Of a DNA stretch of 64,000 bases, positions 21,844-30,368 are shown piece after piece; position 1 is the stretch's first letter, and every line of letters starts with the position of its first letter. Both the position numbers and the translations under genes were made by a program. A model generated the notes under the pieces. That model was not told the origin of the DNA. It ran no database searches and saw only the letters and a program-made list of their open reading frames with translations. This DNA comes from a virus. The stretch spans positions 62,001-126,000 of IMG/VR virus record IMGVR_UViG_3300035156_000206. The stretch is one strand, 5' to 3'.

Positions 21844-22144
21844 ATTTTGCTTTGATAGTCTGTCTGATCTCTAGTGCTTGGCTACGAAGCTTCAAGTCTT
21901 GGATGTCCTTATTAATCCCATCCAAACTGCCTTGCACCTTCTCCATTTGTACTTTGTACTCGATGATCTTCTGTTCCTGAACCGAAAGTCTCATTGTGTA
22001 GAACGTCCACGATGACACGATTGTGATTAGCGCCGTAACGATGACCACCACGTCTTTGATCGTGATGCTTGTTGGCATGACCACTTGCAGACTAGGGCCT
22101 GGTGGTACTACCGGTAGTACTGGTGGTGGTGCGCGAGTTGCCAT
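21842..22144 (-). CDS. Membrane protein with coiled coil, late-expressed; possible lysis or virion role
   Basis: Encodes 100 residues from the minus-strand ATG at 22144, chosen for AGGAA seven bases upstream and the late box beyond; a longer frame to 22222 would include that promoter. Proline-rich N-terminus (APPPVLPVVPPGPS), one membrane span (about 31-50, DVVVIVTALITIVSSWTFY), then a coiled coil (LSVQEQKIIEYKVQMEKVQGSLDGINKD). It forms an isolated minus-strand unit. The plus gene at 22314 encodes the same span-plus-coil layout. Confidence 0.68.
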   Translation of the reverse strand: MATRAPPPVLPVVPPGPSLQVVMPTSITIKDVVVIVTALITIVSSWTFYTMRLSVQEQKIIEYKVQMEKVQGSLDGINKDIQDLKLRSQALEIRQTIKAK

Positions 22145-22170
22145 AATAGTGTTCCTAACCGTTGTGATCG

Positions 22171-22178
22171 TATTTATA
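22171..22178 (-). promoter_or_regulatory. T4-type late promoter (minus strand)
   Basis: On the minus strand this reads TATAAATA, the exact T4 late consensus, 27 bases before the ATG at 22144. Confidence 0.75.
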
Positions 22179-22276
22179 GGCCCTGACTGAATAACCAAAA
22201 ATTGTTCTGGTACACACGGCAAAAGTGCTCGTACAGTGGGAATCGTCCCAAAAGTATAGGTCTATTCCCATGTTCG

Positions 22277-22284
22277 ACTAAATA
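22277..22284 (+). promoter_or_regulatory. Late-promoter-like box (plus strand)
   Basis: ACTAAATA in GACTAAATAC, 30 bases before the ATG at 22314. It is divergent from the minus-strand late box about 100 bases away. Confidence 0.5.
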
Positions 22285-22313
22285 CTGGCAATACTTTTTG
22301 GGATGCATATATC

Positions 22314-22583
22314 ATGGCAGAAACAATTATCGCGTACAGCGGGCATATCCGCTACTGGACATACATTCTTGTGACGGTCTTCTTATTTGGCAGCTTGTTA
22401 GGTGCGGCAGGGGTGGTTAGGCTTAAAAACCTACCAGCTCTTACTTTGATCGATAGTTCTACCAAGGCTCAAATCAATACGGCGGTGAACGAAAATGGTA
22501 ACCGCTTGATGTTACTCGAACGCCGTGTGACTGATCTGGAAGACAAGAACAAGACACGTGCTAACCCGGCGAACATCAAATAA
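22314..22583 (+). CDS. Membrane protein with C-terminal coiled coil
   Basis: Encodes 89 residues: one membrane span (about 14-36, YWTYILVTVFLFGSLLGAAGVV), then an amphipathic coiled-coil tail (INTAVNENGNRLMLLERRVTDLEDKNK). The layout resembles the minus-strand gene next door, though sequence identity is not obvious. A late box precedes it. The membrane-plus-coil form suits a spanin- or holin-accessory role, unproven. Confidence 0.62.
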   Translation: MAETIIAYSGHIRYWTYILVTVFLFGSLLGAAGVVRLKNLPALTLIDSSTKAQINTAVNENGNRLMLLERRVTDLEDKNKTRANPANIK

Positions 22584-22599
22584 TAGGGACATACTCATA

Positions 22600-22923
22600 A
22601 TGGAATATATTTTCAACTTACTCCCGGTCATTTACGTGTACTGGGCGGGGATCCTGGCAGTTTGGAGCCTCATTAACGGTGGGATGATGTTCAAGATCAT
22701 CGCCTCCGCTTGTATTCAATCATACACAAAACAGTCATACCTGATTCTTCTCATCACGGTACTGATTGGAGGTGGCCTTTTGGTTACGTCTGTGTTCATG
22801 ATACCTCAAGTAACAGTTCTCTTCATTGAGATTGCCTGTATGCTCGCTCTTTGGTATACAGTGTTCTTAATTACAGTAAGCCACCTCAACATCGTGGCAT
22901 ATTTGCACTTCCCCGTACGCTAA
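22600..22923 (+). CDS. Three-span membrane protein
   Basis: Encodes 107 residues from ATG at 22600 (AGGGA upstream). Hydrophobic segments at about 4-25, 45-68 and 75-98 make it an integral inner-membrane protein. It follows the span-plus-coil protein by 16 bases and is probably co-expressed late. Holin is possible from size and topology, but another holin candidate lies at 43067-43369. Confidence 0.6.
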   Translation: MEYIFNLLPVIYVYWAGILAVWSLINGGMMFKIIASACIQSYTKQSYLILLITVLIGGGLLVTSVFMIPQVTVLFIEIACMLALWYTVFLITVSHLNIVAYLHFPVR

Positions 22924-22948
22924 AAAACCGTACAACTGAAGTTGCCTG

Positions 22949-22977
22949 TTCTCTTCTGAGACCGATTGGTGTATGAT
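22949..22977 (+). promoter_or_regulatory. Weak sigma70-like promoter
   Basis: TATGAT (22972-22977) is a good -10. The hexamer at 17 bp spacing (TTCTCT) is poor, and TTGCCT at 22942 is too far. 30 bases before the ATG at 23007. Confidence 0.4.
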
Positions 22978-23006
22978 GTATCACCATCGTAACTTAGAAG
23001 AGAACC

Positions 23007-23234
23007 ATGTCTTACTCCCCAGCAGACTCCACCGAAAACAAGATTGACAAGTCGAAGACCTACGTCTTTGAAAATGTCGAAGTGCGCCTTACGGGCCGCA
23101 TCGCAAAGAAACCCTCCACTGTGAACAACAAGATCATACTGATCCAGTATGAGGTCACTCCTGCAGACGAAGAAGGCATCACTTGGAAGAAGTGGGCCAA
23201 AGAATCTGATCTGTTCACCATCTCCGAAGAATAA
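23007..23234 (+). CDS. Small protein upstream of thymidylate synthase
   Basis: Encodes 75 residues: beta-rich (KTYVFENVEVRLTGRIAKK, KIILIQYEVTPADEEGITWKKW). The repeating pattern of aspartate, valine and polar turns suggests a small barrel. It precedes thyA by 8 bases. No family recognised. Confidence 0.6.
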   Translation: MSYSPADSTENKIDKSKTYVFENVEVRLTGRIAKKPSTVNNKIILIQYEVTPADEEGITWKKWAKESDLFTISEE

Positions 23235-23242
23235 GGACTCCC

Positions 23243-24280
23243 ATGTCAAATGTAATCAACTCGCACACGTTTCACGATTTCCAATACCTCGACCTACTGA
23301 GCGATGTGTACAACAATGGCCGCAAAAAAGAAGACCGTACAGGGACAGGCACCATCTCTGTCTTTGGACGTGAGATGCGGTTTGATATCCGCAATAACAT
23401 CATCCCTGTTCTCACTACCAAGAAGATGTACCTTCCAGCTCTCTTCCATGAGATCATCTGGTATCTGTCAGGCACAGGCAACATCAAGTACCTGCGCGAC
23501 AATGGCATCCGCATCTGGAATGAATGGGCTGACGAGAATGGCGATCTGGGTCCTGTATACGGATATCAATGGCGTAACTGGCCTGGACAGCTCAAAATGC
23601 AGCCAACCCATTCAACAACAGATCAATGGGAGACATTAACTTCTGCTGACCTGACTAGTGAATTTTCATTTCACGAAGGTTTCTTGAAGCAAGAAAGCAT
23701 CGACCAGATTGCGGAAGTGATCAAGACTCTCAAAACGAATCCTGATTCCCGTCGTATCATGGTGAATGCATGGAACGTTGGTGAGCTGGATGAAATGAAA
23801 CTGCCTCCATGCCACTTCACATTCCAGTTCTACACAGAAGAGATGACTCTCGATGAGCGCATCTGGTGGTGGTCACGTGAGAGTGGCCTCAATGGCAGCA
23901 GCGTTACTACCATAGGAACCCACGAAGGTCTGGATTTCTTGGCTGTTCCACGTCGTTATCTGAGCTGCAAGATCACCCAACGTTCTGCAGATATGTTCTT
24001 GGGTGTGCCATTCAACATCGCTCAGTACAGCATGCTGACAGCAATGATTGCACAAGTAACCGGTATGGCTGCACGTGAACTGATCTGGAGTGGTGGTGAT
24101 TGTCACATCTATCTGGACCACTTTGAACAAGTCAAAGAGCAATTGCGCCGTGCACCTGTGGCATCCCCAATTCTGGTACTGAATAAGACTGTTGACAATA
24201 TTGACAATTTCGTGTATAGTGATTTCAGCTTGAAGGATTATCGCTCACACGGAGCCATTGCAGCAAAAGTGGCCGTGTAA
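23243..24280 (+). CDS. thyA: Thymidylate synthase (ThyA)
   Basis: Methylates dUMP to dTMP using methylene-tetrahydrofolate. The 345-residue protein has DRTGTGTISVFGREMRFD (about 30-47), NEWADENGDLGPVYGYQWRNW, SRRIMVNAWNVGELDEM, the catalytic cysteine in LPPCHF, and the folate/dUMP part LGVPFNIAQYSMLT...GDCHIYLDH. It is longer than E. coli ThyA (264) through insertions: one of about 45 residues before IDQIAEVI and one near the active site (MTLDERIWWWSRESG). DHFR is encoded at 32752, completing the phage dTMP cycle. Confidence 0.96.
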   Translation: MSNVINSHTFHDFQYLDLLSDVYNNGRKKEDRTGTGTISVFGREMRFDIRNNIIPVLTTKKMYLPALFHEIIWYLSGTGNIKYLRDNGIRIWNEWADENGDLGPVYGYQWRNWPGQLKMQPTHSTTDQWETLTSADLTSEFSFHEGFLKQESIDQIAEVIKTLKTNPDSRRIMVNAWNVGELDEMKLPPCHFTFQFYTEEMTLDERIWWWSRESGLNGSSVTTIGTHEGLDFLAVPRRYLSCKITQRSADMFLGVPFNIAQYSMLTAMIAQVTGMAARELIWSGGDCHIYLDHFEQVKEQLRRAPVASPILVLNKTVDNIDNFVYSDFSLKDYRSHGAIAAKVAV

Positions 24281-24654
24281 TGAATAGCCTAGGCTTTGTA
24301 TTCAGAGCCTTGGTTCGTGTATACATGGAGGACTGCTACAATCCTCCACGTCTCTGTCACGAATCATTGGTCGAAGAGATGATTACCAAGAGTTACGATT
24401 ACGACGGCAGTGAAGAACGAGAATTCATGCTGGAGGATATCGTGTGGCCGGGGGAAGGATATTTCTCTGTGTGGATCGTTGGTGACATTGTGTGGACCAC
24501 AGACTACTTTGGTGAGTGCGATATGGATATCGAGCCAGACATCTGCGAGATCACCCCTGCACATACAAGAGATATGGAAATCGTTACAGGGTATACTTGC
24601 TACGACAAACCACAACCAGACAATAAGATCGCTGGTATGTTCAAATTTACATAG
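24280..24654 (+). CDS. Acidic protein of unknown function
   Basis: Encodes 124 residues, ATG overlapping the thyA stop (TAATG). Very acidic middle (DYDGSEEREFMLEDIVWPGEG, DIEPDICEI), rich in aromatic residues. Soluble. Probably co-transcribed with thyA; function unknown. Confidence 0.6.
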   Translation: MNSLGFVFRALVRVYMEDCYNPPRLCHESLVEEMITKSYDYDGSEEREFMLEDIVWPGEGYFSVWIVGDIVWTTDYFGECDMDIEPDICEITPAHTRDMEIVTGYTCYDKPQPDNKIAGMFKFT

Positions 24655-24663
24655 GAGACTATC

Positions 24664-25077
24664 ATGTCAGAAAATACCGCTCAACTGTCCTGCAATCAAG
24701 TACGGGAATTAATGATGGCTTGTTTGGTCAAAGACCCGGCGGTGGAATCATTTCCGATCACCGAAGGGCTCGTCCGCAAGTATATGTTCCATCCTGAACG
24801 GATCCAGGAACACAAGAAGGATATCTACAACCTTTTGATGGAACTGGATCCTACGTTCCGTAAAAGTGTTGGCGGTGGGTGGTCATTCCTGCAAATGCCT
24901 GCAAATAAGGATGGGGAGCAGTGGGGCGGACAGATTAACGCTGAAGAGTTGCTTGTCCTCGGCATTGCAGCTGGCCTGATGGAGTACGGGATGCCCCGCG
25001 AAATGTGGAACATTCTGCCAGGCGGTGTACCTTATGTAGTATTCAACGACGATGTTACCTTTAAGGAACCACAATGA
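24664..25077 (+). CDS. Conserved phage protein of unknown function
   Basis: Encodes 137 residues with TAGGAGAC before the ATG. The segment GGGWSFLQMPANKDGEQWGGQINAEELLVLGIAAGLMEYG resembles a conserved phage protein with an (A/V)EQLL-x-LGIA helix whose role is unknown. The stop overlaps the ligA start (ATGA), so expression is coupled to the DNA ligase. Confidence 0.62.
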   Translation: MSENTAQLSCNQVRELMMACLVKDPAVESFPITEGLVRKYMFHPERIQEHKKDIYNLLMELDPTFRKSVGGGWSFLQMPANKDGEQWGGQINAEELLVLGIAAGLMEYGMPREMWNILPGGVPYVVFNDDVTFKEPQ

Positions 25078-27080
25078 TTGATCGAGAAGTACAACAACTG
25101 ATTGCGGAACTGCAAGAACTGGATAAGTTAATTGGTTCGGCCGTTACCAGCGATGACTTGCCAGTTACGGCATTAGACACCATCATCAATGTTGCTAGAA
25201 TCGCAGATGATGCGTACGAGAACGGTGACGATCCGCTGTTCAGCGATGCATTGTATGATGCAATTCGCGCCCATGTGCGGGCGAACGCCACTCTTGCTGC
25301 TATTGAATACAGCGATACTGTGGGCAGTGACGTGCGCGGCGGTAAGATTGCACTGCCAAATGCTATGGGATCGCTCACCCAAGCATATGATCAAGGAGAT
25401 CTGGTGGCGTGGGCACAGAAGCATCGCTTGCCTCCAGAAACAGAACTGATCATTACCGAGAAGGAAGACGGCATGAGCTCGTCTGTCCACAACGGTAGTA
25501 CGGGTGAGTTCCGAATCGCCTACAGCCGTGGCAATGGCACGGAAGGTGCTGATATGTCCCGCCATATCAAGCATATTAAAAGCATGCCGAAGAAGGTTAC
25601 AGCAGGACTGGAAGTGCGGGCAGAGATCATCATCTCCAATCCCAACTTCGAAATTCTGAAGACCAAGATCTTCCGTAGCGACGGTTCGGTATACAAGAAC
25701 CCACGCAACATGATCTCGGGCCTGATGAACAAATCCGAAATTGACCCAATCGCATATCAATACATCGATGCGATCGTCTACCACGACTGGAACGAGACAG
25801 ACGAGTCCAAAGAAGAGCAACTGAAACGCTTTACCAAGCTTGGCTACCAGGTACCATACTGGGAAAAGATCACGGTTGCTGACCTGTCAGATAAGTTCCT
25901 GACCGAGCGCCTCAATCACATCCGCGACACATCGAAATACCTCGTCGACGGTATTGTGATCGAAGTCAACGATGCCAAGTTGCGTAACCGCATCAACCCA
26001 AGCAAAGCCACTCTGAATCCAGAGTACGCTCGCAAATACAAGGTTGCTGATGCGGCAAACAACGCGATTGCAACGGTGGATTATGTCGAGAATCGTGTTT
26101 CCAAACACGGTTACATCATTCCGCGCGTCCACTTCCATCCGATCCCTTTGGCAGGCGTTACTGTCACCCACGCGACGGCTCACAACTACGCGTACGTGAT
26201 TGAAAACGGTATCTCGCCCGGTGCCAAGGTTCGCATTACTCGCAGTGGCGATGTGATTCCTTATATCATTGACGTCGTCGAGAAGGGTCCATACACGGAC
26301 GAAGACTTCGACGAGCAGTTGCAAGATGTTGGTGAATACACCTGGACGGTGAATGCTAAAGGCCAGCGCGTACATGCTGTGTTGACTGGTGACCACAAGA
26401 ACATCGGCATCAAACAGGCAGCATCGTTCTTCGAAGCCATTGGCGTTGAAGGTCTGAAGCTGGGTAACGTCACACGCCTCTGTGAATGTGGGTTCGATAC
26501 CATCGAAAAGATCGTCAAGGCATCGGCCGATGAACTGGCTTTTGCTATCGGTTCACCTTCGGTCGCTGATGAGATCTTCACCAGCATCCACAAGCAACTG
26601 AAGCTGCAGACACTTCCGCAGTTCATGGGTGCTTCTGGCAAGTTCGGCCGTGGCATGGGCAAGCGCAAGATCCAGCAGGTATACGACGTGTTCGGCGATA
26701 GTCTGCTGGATGTCACGGTGGATCAGCTGCTGCCCGTCGACAAATTCAATGTCAAGACTGCAACCAAGTTCGTCAGCGGTCTCCCCGTCTATCTTGAATT
26801 CTATGAGTCCATTGCGGACTATGTGGAGTTCGTGGAAAAGAAGGTTGTCGAGGGCGGTGCACTGAATGGCCAAGTGTTTGTGTTCACAGGGTTCCGCAAT
26901 AAGGCACTCGAAGAACGCATCACTGCAGCAGGCGGCGAAGTTGCTGCCAGTTACTCCAAAAAGGTGACGACGTTGATTGCGGCTGACCCAGACGAGCGCA
27001 GTACAAAGCTGGATAAGGCACGAAAAGATCGCTGCAAAGTGATTGGCCTGGTAGATGTGGACTTGCTTTTCGAAGAGTAA
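25074..27080 (+). CDS. ligA: NAD-dependent DNA ligase (LigA)
   Basis: Seals nicks using NAD+, unlike the ATP ligase of T4. The 668-residue protein has the adenylation motif EKEDGMSSSV (catalytic Lys near residue 129) with SRGNGTEGADMS, and a GLMNKSEIDP region. An OB-fold part (HATAHNYAYVIENGISPGAKVRITRSGDVIPYI) follows, then helix-hairpin-helix repeats and a C-terminal BRCT domain (about 590-668, GQVFVFTGFRNKALEERITAAGG). Length is as in bacterial LigA (about 670). The four-cysteine zinc finger of bacterial enzymes is not evident; only CECG is seen in that area. It consumes NAD, tying replication to the phage NAD genes. Confidence 0.95.
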   Translation: MIDREVQQLIAELQELDKLIGSAVTSDDLPVTALDTIINVARIADDAYENGDDPLFSDALYDAIRAHVRANATLAAIEYSDTVGSDVRGGKIALPNAMGSLTQAYDQGDLVAWAQKHRLPPETELIITEKEDGMSSSVHNGSTGEFRIAYSRGNGTEGADMSRHIKHIKSMPKKVTAGLEVRAEIIISNPNFEILKTKIFRSDGSVYKNPRNMISGLMNKSEIDPIAYQYIDAIVYHDWNETDESKEEQLKRFTKLGYQVPYWEKITVADLSDKFLTERLNHIRDTSKYLVDGIVIEVNDAKLRNRINPSKATLNPEYARKYKVADAANNAIATVDYVENRVSKHGYIIPRVHFHPIPLAGVTVTHATAHNYAYVIENGISPGAKVRITRSGDVIPYIIDVVEKGPYTDEDFDEQLQDVGEYTWTVNAKGQRVHAVLTGDHKNIGIKQAASFFEAIGVEGLKLGNVTRLCECGFDTIEKIVKASADELAFAIGSPSVADEIFTSIHKQLKLQTLPQFMGASGKFGRGMGKRKIQQVYDVFGDSLLDVTVDQLLPVDKFNVKTATKFVSGLPVYLEFYESIADYVEFVEKKVVEGGALNGQVFVFTGFRNKALEERITAAGGEVAASYSKKVTTLIAADPDERSTKLDKARKDRCKVIGLVDVDLLFEE

Positions 27081-27096
27081 GCAAATTGTACCTCAC

Positions 27097-27120
27097 AGAG
27101 GGGGCTTCGGCTCCCTTTTT
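27097..27120 (+). terminator. Rho-independent terminator after ligA
   Basis: AGAGGGGGC (27097-27105), TTCG loop, GCTCCCTTT (27110-27118) with G-T wobbles, then more Ts. Confidence 0.88.
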
Positions 27121-27133
27121 TGTTGTCTGGTTG

Positions 27134-27161
27134 TTTACTTTTTTGAAATTTTGTGTATAAT
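27134..27161 (+). promoter_or_regulatory. Sigma70 promoter
   Basis: TTTACT (27134-27139), 16-bp spacer, TATAAT (27156-27161), 29 bases before the next ATG. Confidence 0.8.
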
Positions 27162-27190
27162 GATTATACAATCACTCGAAAGGATATAAC

Positions 27191-27628
27191 ATGGATAAGG
27201 TCATCCCCATTGCAGCAGTGAACAATTATCAGTGCCCAGGTTGTATTCATGGCCCAGATGCTGAAACGTGCCCCAAGTCTAATGTCACGAACCAAGGATG
27301 TACCAATCACTATCCAGGTACTATCATGTTGGGACGTGGAACAATTGCGCTTGGTCTCCCCGTTGGGTTCAATCGCTTTGGCCCTAATCCAACAGCTGCG
27401 GTTGAAGTGCACGCATCATATGATGAGATGTTGGAAATCCACCAAAACTTGAAATCGAAGTACAGTCTTCCTATCTGGAAGCACCTTGATGCCCAGGGCA
27501 ATACAATCACACGTTGGTTCAGCCCGCGGACAAACATGGGGTGGTCGAGTGTGATTCTGGGCAATTGCCTGGACCGTATGCCAACGGCTGTGGAGTTGTT
27601 CCAATCAGATATTGATGATATGGATTAA
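27191..27628 (+). CDS. Cysteine-rich protein of unknown function
   Basis: Encodes 145 residues with GAAAGGA before the ATG. The first 40 residues contain CPGCIHGPDAETCPKS...QGCTNHYPG, a possible zinc site or iron-binding loop. The rest has no recognised motif. Monocistronic: own promoter in front and another promoter behind. Confidence 0.6.
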   Translation: MDKVIPIAAVNNYQCPGCIHGPDAETCPKSNVTNQGCTNHYPGTIMLGRGTIALGLPVGFNRFGPNPTAAVEVHASYDEMLEIHQNLKSKYSLPIWKHLDAQGNTITRWFSPRTNMGWSSVILGNCLDRMPTAVELFQSDIDDMD

Positions 27629-27635
27629 GCCTCCG

Positions 27636-27663
27636 TTGACTATTGTCAATTTTTCTGTATAAT
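27636..27663 (+). promoter_or_regulatory. Sigma70 promoter for the 27.7-30.3 kb operon
   Basis: TTGACT (27636-27641), 16-bp spacer, consensus TATAAT (27658-27663). 55 bases of leader precede the ATG at 27718. Confidence 0.88.
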
Positions 27664-27717
27664 GGATCTTAATCGGTCAATTACAGTCGATTCCATAGAA
27701 ATTAACCAAGGATAATT

Positions 27718-29739
27718 ATGTCAGAGTTTGCTCCGTTTGCGGCGCTCATCAAGAATCAATTTGATGAGATGGCCAAGGGCGAGTTGTACATTGTTGGCAA
27801 CGACAACCAGTTTGTCTGGGACATGTACCTCGCTTCTTACCCAGAAGGGACTAACGAGATCTACCGCGTCCGTTCCGAAAATGACTGCGCCTGCTGCCGC
27901 AAGTTCGTAAAGAACGTGGGCAATGTGGTGTCAATTGGTACTGACGGCTCCGTTACTACCGTCTGGGACGTAGTTGGTGCCGAAGAGCCATACGCCACCG
28001 TCGCTGCCAACATGGCGGCCGTCATCCGAGAAATGAAAATCAGCTCGGTATATCGCATGTCCGAAAAGAAGTACGGCGAAGAAATCAACTACGAGCGTCT
28101 CAGTGACGGCACTACCCAATCGTGGAACCACTTCTACGCAGTGCTGCCACAAAAGTTCCTGGCTGAATCGATTGCTGCGGCCCGTGCCGAATTCAATGTT
28201 GGCGCAAGCATGCTGCGCGACGGTCTGAAGATCATGTCGATTGATGCCCTCGATACCGTGATTGATCTGATCCAAAGCGATGCTCTGTACCGCGGCGCCG
28301 AAAAGCTGCCAGTTGTTACTGCATTCGCTGCATTGTATCGCGCGCACGCAAAACTGAAGACCGACGCAGCGCGTAACCAATTTGTGTGGCTGAACGCTAC
28401 CGCCTTTGGTGCCAAGTTCAAGAACGACGTGGCCGGCACACTGGTTGAAGCGTTGTCCAGTGGTGAAGACCTGGAAGTGGCTGTCGCCAAGTTCGAGTCC
28501 AAAGTCGACGCGACCAATTACAAGCGCACAACTGCACTGATTACGCCAGGCATGGCAAAAGCCGCATACAAGACCATCCAAGAGCTGGGCCTGGAATCGG
28601 CATTGCATCGCCGGCACGCTAAGCTGTCCGATGTAAGCGTCAACAATGTGCTGTGGGTCGATAACACGGTACAGGGCAAGATGAAGGATGGCATCGAAGG
28701 CCTGTTGATGAGCGTGGCAACGGCACCGAAGGTAACCAATCCCGAAAAGGCCGAGACTATCTCGGTTGAAGACTTCCTGACGAATGTATTGCCACAAGCA
28801 AGCTCAATGGAAGTGCTGGTTACTGGTGGGATGCAAGGTAACATGATGAGTGTCACGGCACCCATCGATCCAACATCGGCGCCATTGTTTAAATGGGACA
28901 ACAACTTTGCCTGGTCGTATAACGGCAACGTAACTGACTCGATCAAAGAACGCGTCAAGAAGGCCGGCGGCAGCATCGTTGGCGATTTGTGCTGTCGTCT
29001 GGTGTGGGACTACACCGACGATCTGGACTTCCACATGACGGAACCAGGTGGCTACAAGATCTGGTTCCGTACCATTCGGCAAAAATCGCCAAGTGGCGGC
29101 ATGCTGGACATCGATGCCAACGGCATGGACGGCATGAAAGATCACCCAGCAGAGAACATTTTCTATGCTGACCGGAACAAAATGAAGGAAGGCACGTACC
29201 GCCTGGAAGTGAATAACTTCAACCGGCGCAGTGCAAATGGTGTTGGATTCGCCGTACAGGTGGAGTTCGACGGCAAGACGATCGACATGACGTACGACCG
29301 CGTTGTGCCGGGATCCACCACGATGCATGTGGCTGATATCACGTACTCGAAGAAGGCCGGCTTTGCCATCAGCCCAATGATTCCGTCGCGTGCGAGCAGT
29401 GTGGACAAGTGGGGCATCAAGACGGAAACCTTCGTCAAGGTGAACACGCTGATGAACAGCCCGAATCACTGGGATGGGAATGCTGTGGTGCAGAAGCATT
29501 GGTTCTTCATCCTGGACGGCTGCGTGAATGACGAGCCGACTCGTGGCATCTATAACGAGTTCCTGCGCCCCGAACTGGACAAGCATCGCAAGGCGTTCGA
29601 AATGCTGGGCAACGAAACCAAGTGTCAGCCTGCTGATGAACAGCTCAGTGGTGTTGGCTTCGCAAGTGCCAAGGGCGACAGCGTTTTGGTCAACGTTACT
29701 GGCACCAAGCTGCGCAAAACGTACAAGATCACGTTTTAA
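27718..29739 (+). CDS. Large conserved protein with a C-terminal beta-sandwich domain; role unknown
   Basis: Encodes 673 residues. The N-terminal third includes a cysteine pair (NDCACCRKF). The middle is helical (residues 140-300). The C-terminal part from about 420 contains WDYTDDLDFHMTEPGGYKIWF, DIDANGMDGMKDHPAENIFYAD and EGTYRLEVNNFNRRS. This matches the D-x-D-x-H-x-x-x-P pattern of YfaP/DUF2135-like beta-sandwich domains, where acidic residues bind calcium. It is codon-rich in C/G at third positions. I recall homologues in phages and bacteria paired with a small partner like the gene at 29892. Strong promoter. Function not known. Confidence 0.7.
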   Translation: MSEFAPFAALIKNQFDEMAKGELYIVGNDNQFVWDMYLASYPEGTNEIYRVRSENDCACCRKFVKNVGNVVSIGTDGSVTTVWDVVGAEEPYATVAANMAAVIREMKISSVYRMSEKKYGEEINYERLSDGTTQSWNHFYAVLPQKFLAESIAAARAEFNVGASMLRDGLKIMSIDALDTVIDLIQSDALYRGAEKLPVVTAFAALYRAHAKLKTDAARNQFVWLNATAFGAKFKNDVAGTLVEALSSGEDLEVAVAKFESKVDATNYKRTTALITPGMAKAAYKTIQELGLESALHRRHAKLSDVSVNNVLWVDNTVQGKMKDGIEGLLMSVATAPKVTNPEKAETISVEDFLTNVLPQASSMEVLVTGGMQGNMMSVTAPIDPTSAPLFKWDNNFAWSYNGNVTDSIKERVKKAGGSIVGDLCCRLVWDYTDDLDFHMTEPGGYKIWFRTIRQKSPSGGMLDIDANGMDGMKDHPAENIFYADRNKMKEGTYRLEVNNFNRRSANGVGFAVQVEFDGKTIDMTYDRVVPGSTTMHVADITYSKKAGFAISPMIPSRASSVDKWGIKTETFVKVNTLMNSPNHWDGNAVVQKHWFFILDGCVNDEPTRGIYNEFLRPELDKHRKAFEMLGNETKCQPADEQLSGVGFASAKGDSVLVNVTGTKLRKTYKITF

Positions 29740-29742
29740 GTG

Positions 29743-29889
29743 ATGCACAGCAAGAGTCACATCCGTTTCATCCTCGGCTTCCCGTTTGGATTGGTTGCCG
29801 AGACCTTTGCACGTCTTGCCATTTGGATCAGTGGGAACCAGCTCGACGTGGATTTCAATTATTTAAGACCACCAACCAACAAGGAATAA
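29743..29889 (+). CDS. Small amphipathic protein between the two partners
   Basis: Encodes 48 residues (starts MHSKSHIRFILGFPFGLVAETFARL). ATG at 29743, three bases after the preceding stop; a GTG one codon upstream is an alternative. A hydrophobic segment (about 8-30) could associate with the membrane. No strong ribosome site, so translation may be coupled. It ends 2 bases before the next start. Confidence 0.5.
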   Translation: MHSKSHIRFILGFPFGLVAETFARLAIWISGNQLDVDFNYLRPPTNKE

Positions 29890-29891
29890 TC

Positions 29892-30299
29892 ATGGACATG
29901 AACATTTTCGAATTTGCTACCAAGAACAAACTGCGTTTCCCTTCAGCCAAGGGCGATCTGACCGTCGAGCAGCTGTGGGAACTGAAACTGCAATCTGCCG
30001 GCCGCGACGACCTGGACACCATCGCCAAGGGCATCAATGCACAGCTCAAGGCAACCGCCGAAGAAAGCTTCGTTACCACGACTCCGTCGAAGGCTAACGC
30101 CACACTGACGCTGAAGCTGGAAATCCTGAAGCACATCATCGCGGTCAAGAAACAAGAAGAAGCTGACAAGCTGAACAAGGCTGCCAAGGACGTGAAGCGC
30201 CGTACACTCACCGAACTGCTGGGCCGCAAGAACGCCGAGAAGGACGAGCAGATGACGCCAGAGCAAATCATGAAGGAACTGGAAAAGCTGGACGACTAA
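29892..30299 (+). CDS. Conserved small partner protein
   Basis: Encodes 135 residues from ATG at 29892 (AAGGA upstream). Starts NIFEFATKNKLRFPSAKGDLTVEQLWELKL, continues with EESFVTTTPSKANATLTLKLEILKHIIAVKK and a Lys/Glu-rich helical C-terminus (EQMTPEQIMKELEKLDD). I recognise it as a widespread conserved protein of phages and bacteria of unknown function, often beside a large protein like the one at 27718. It is basic and coiled-coil-like. Confidence 0.7.
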   Translation: MDMNIFEFATKNKLRFPSAKGDLTVEQLWELKLQSAGRDDLDTIAKGINAQLKATAEESFVTTTPSKANATLTLKLEILKHIIAVKKQEEADKLNKAAKDVKRRTLTELLGRKNAEKDEQMTPEQIMKELEKLDD

Positions 30300-30315
30300 G
30301 CTTGCCAGGACCTGG

Positions 30316-30341
30316 AAGGGAGCCTACGGGCTCTTTTCCTT
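30316..30341 (+). terminator. Rho-independent terminator
   Basis: AAGGGAGCC (30316-30324), TACG loop, GGCTCTTTT (30329-30337), with two G-T pairs. Confidence 0.85.
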
Positions 30342-30368
30342 CTATCTAACAACCTAGTAGGAGATCCC

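Noticed and set aside
25173-25820. Long open frame antisense to ligA
   Set aside because: Opposite strand of a clear NAD-dependent ligase; no ribosome site, low-quality composition and no overlap pattern like the real genes.
27931-29760. Two long minus-strand frames (288 and 318 codons) opposite the gene at 27718
   Set aside because: They mirror a plus-strand gene with strong promoter and G/C-rich third positions, which commonly creates stop-free antisense frames.
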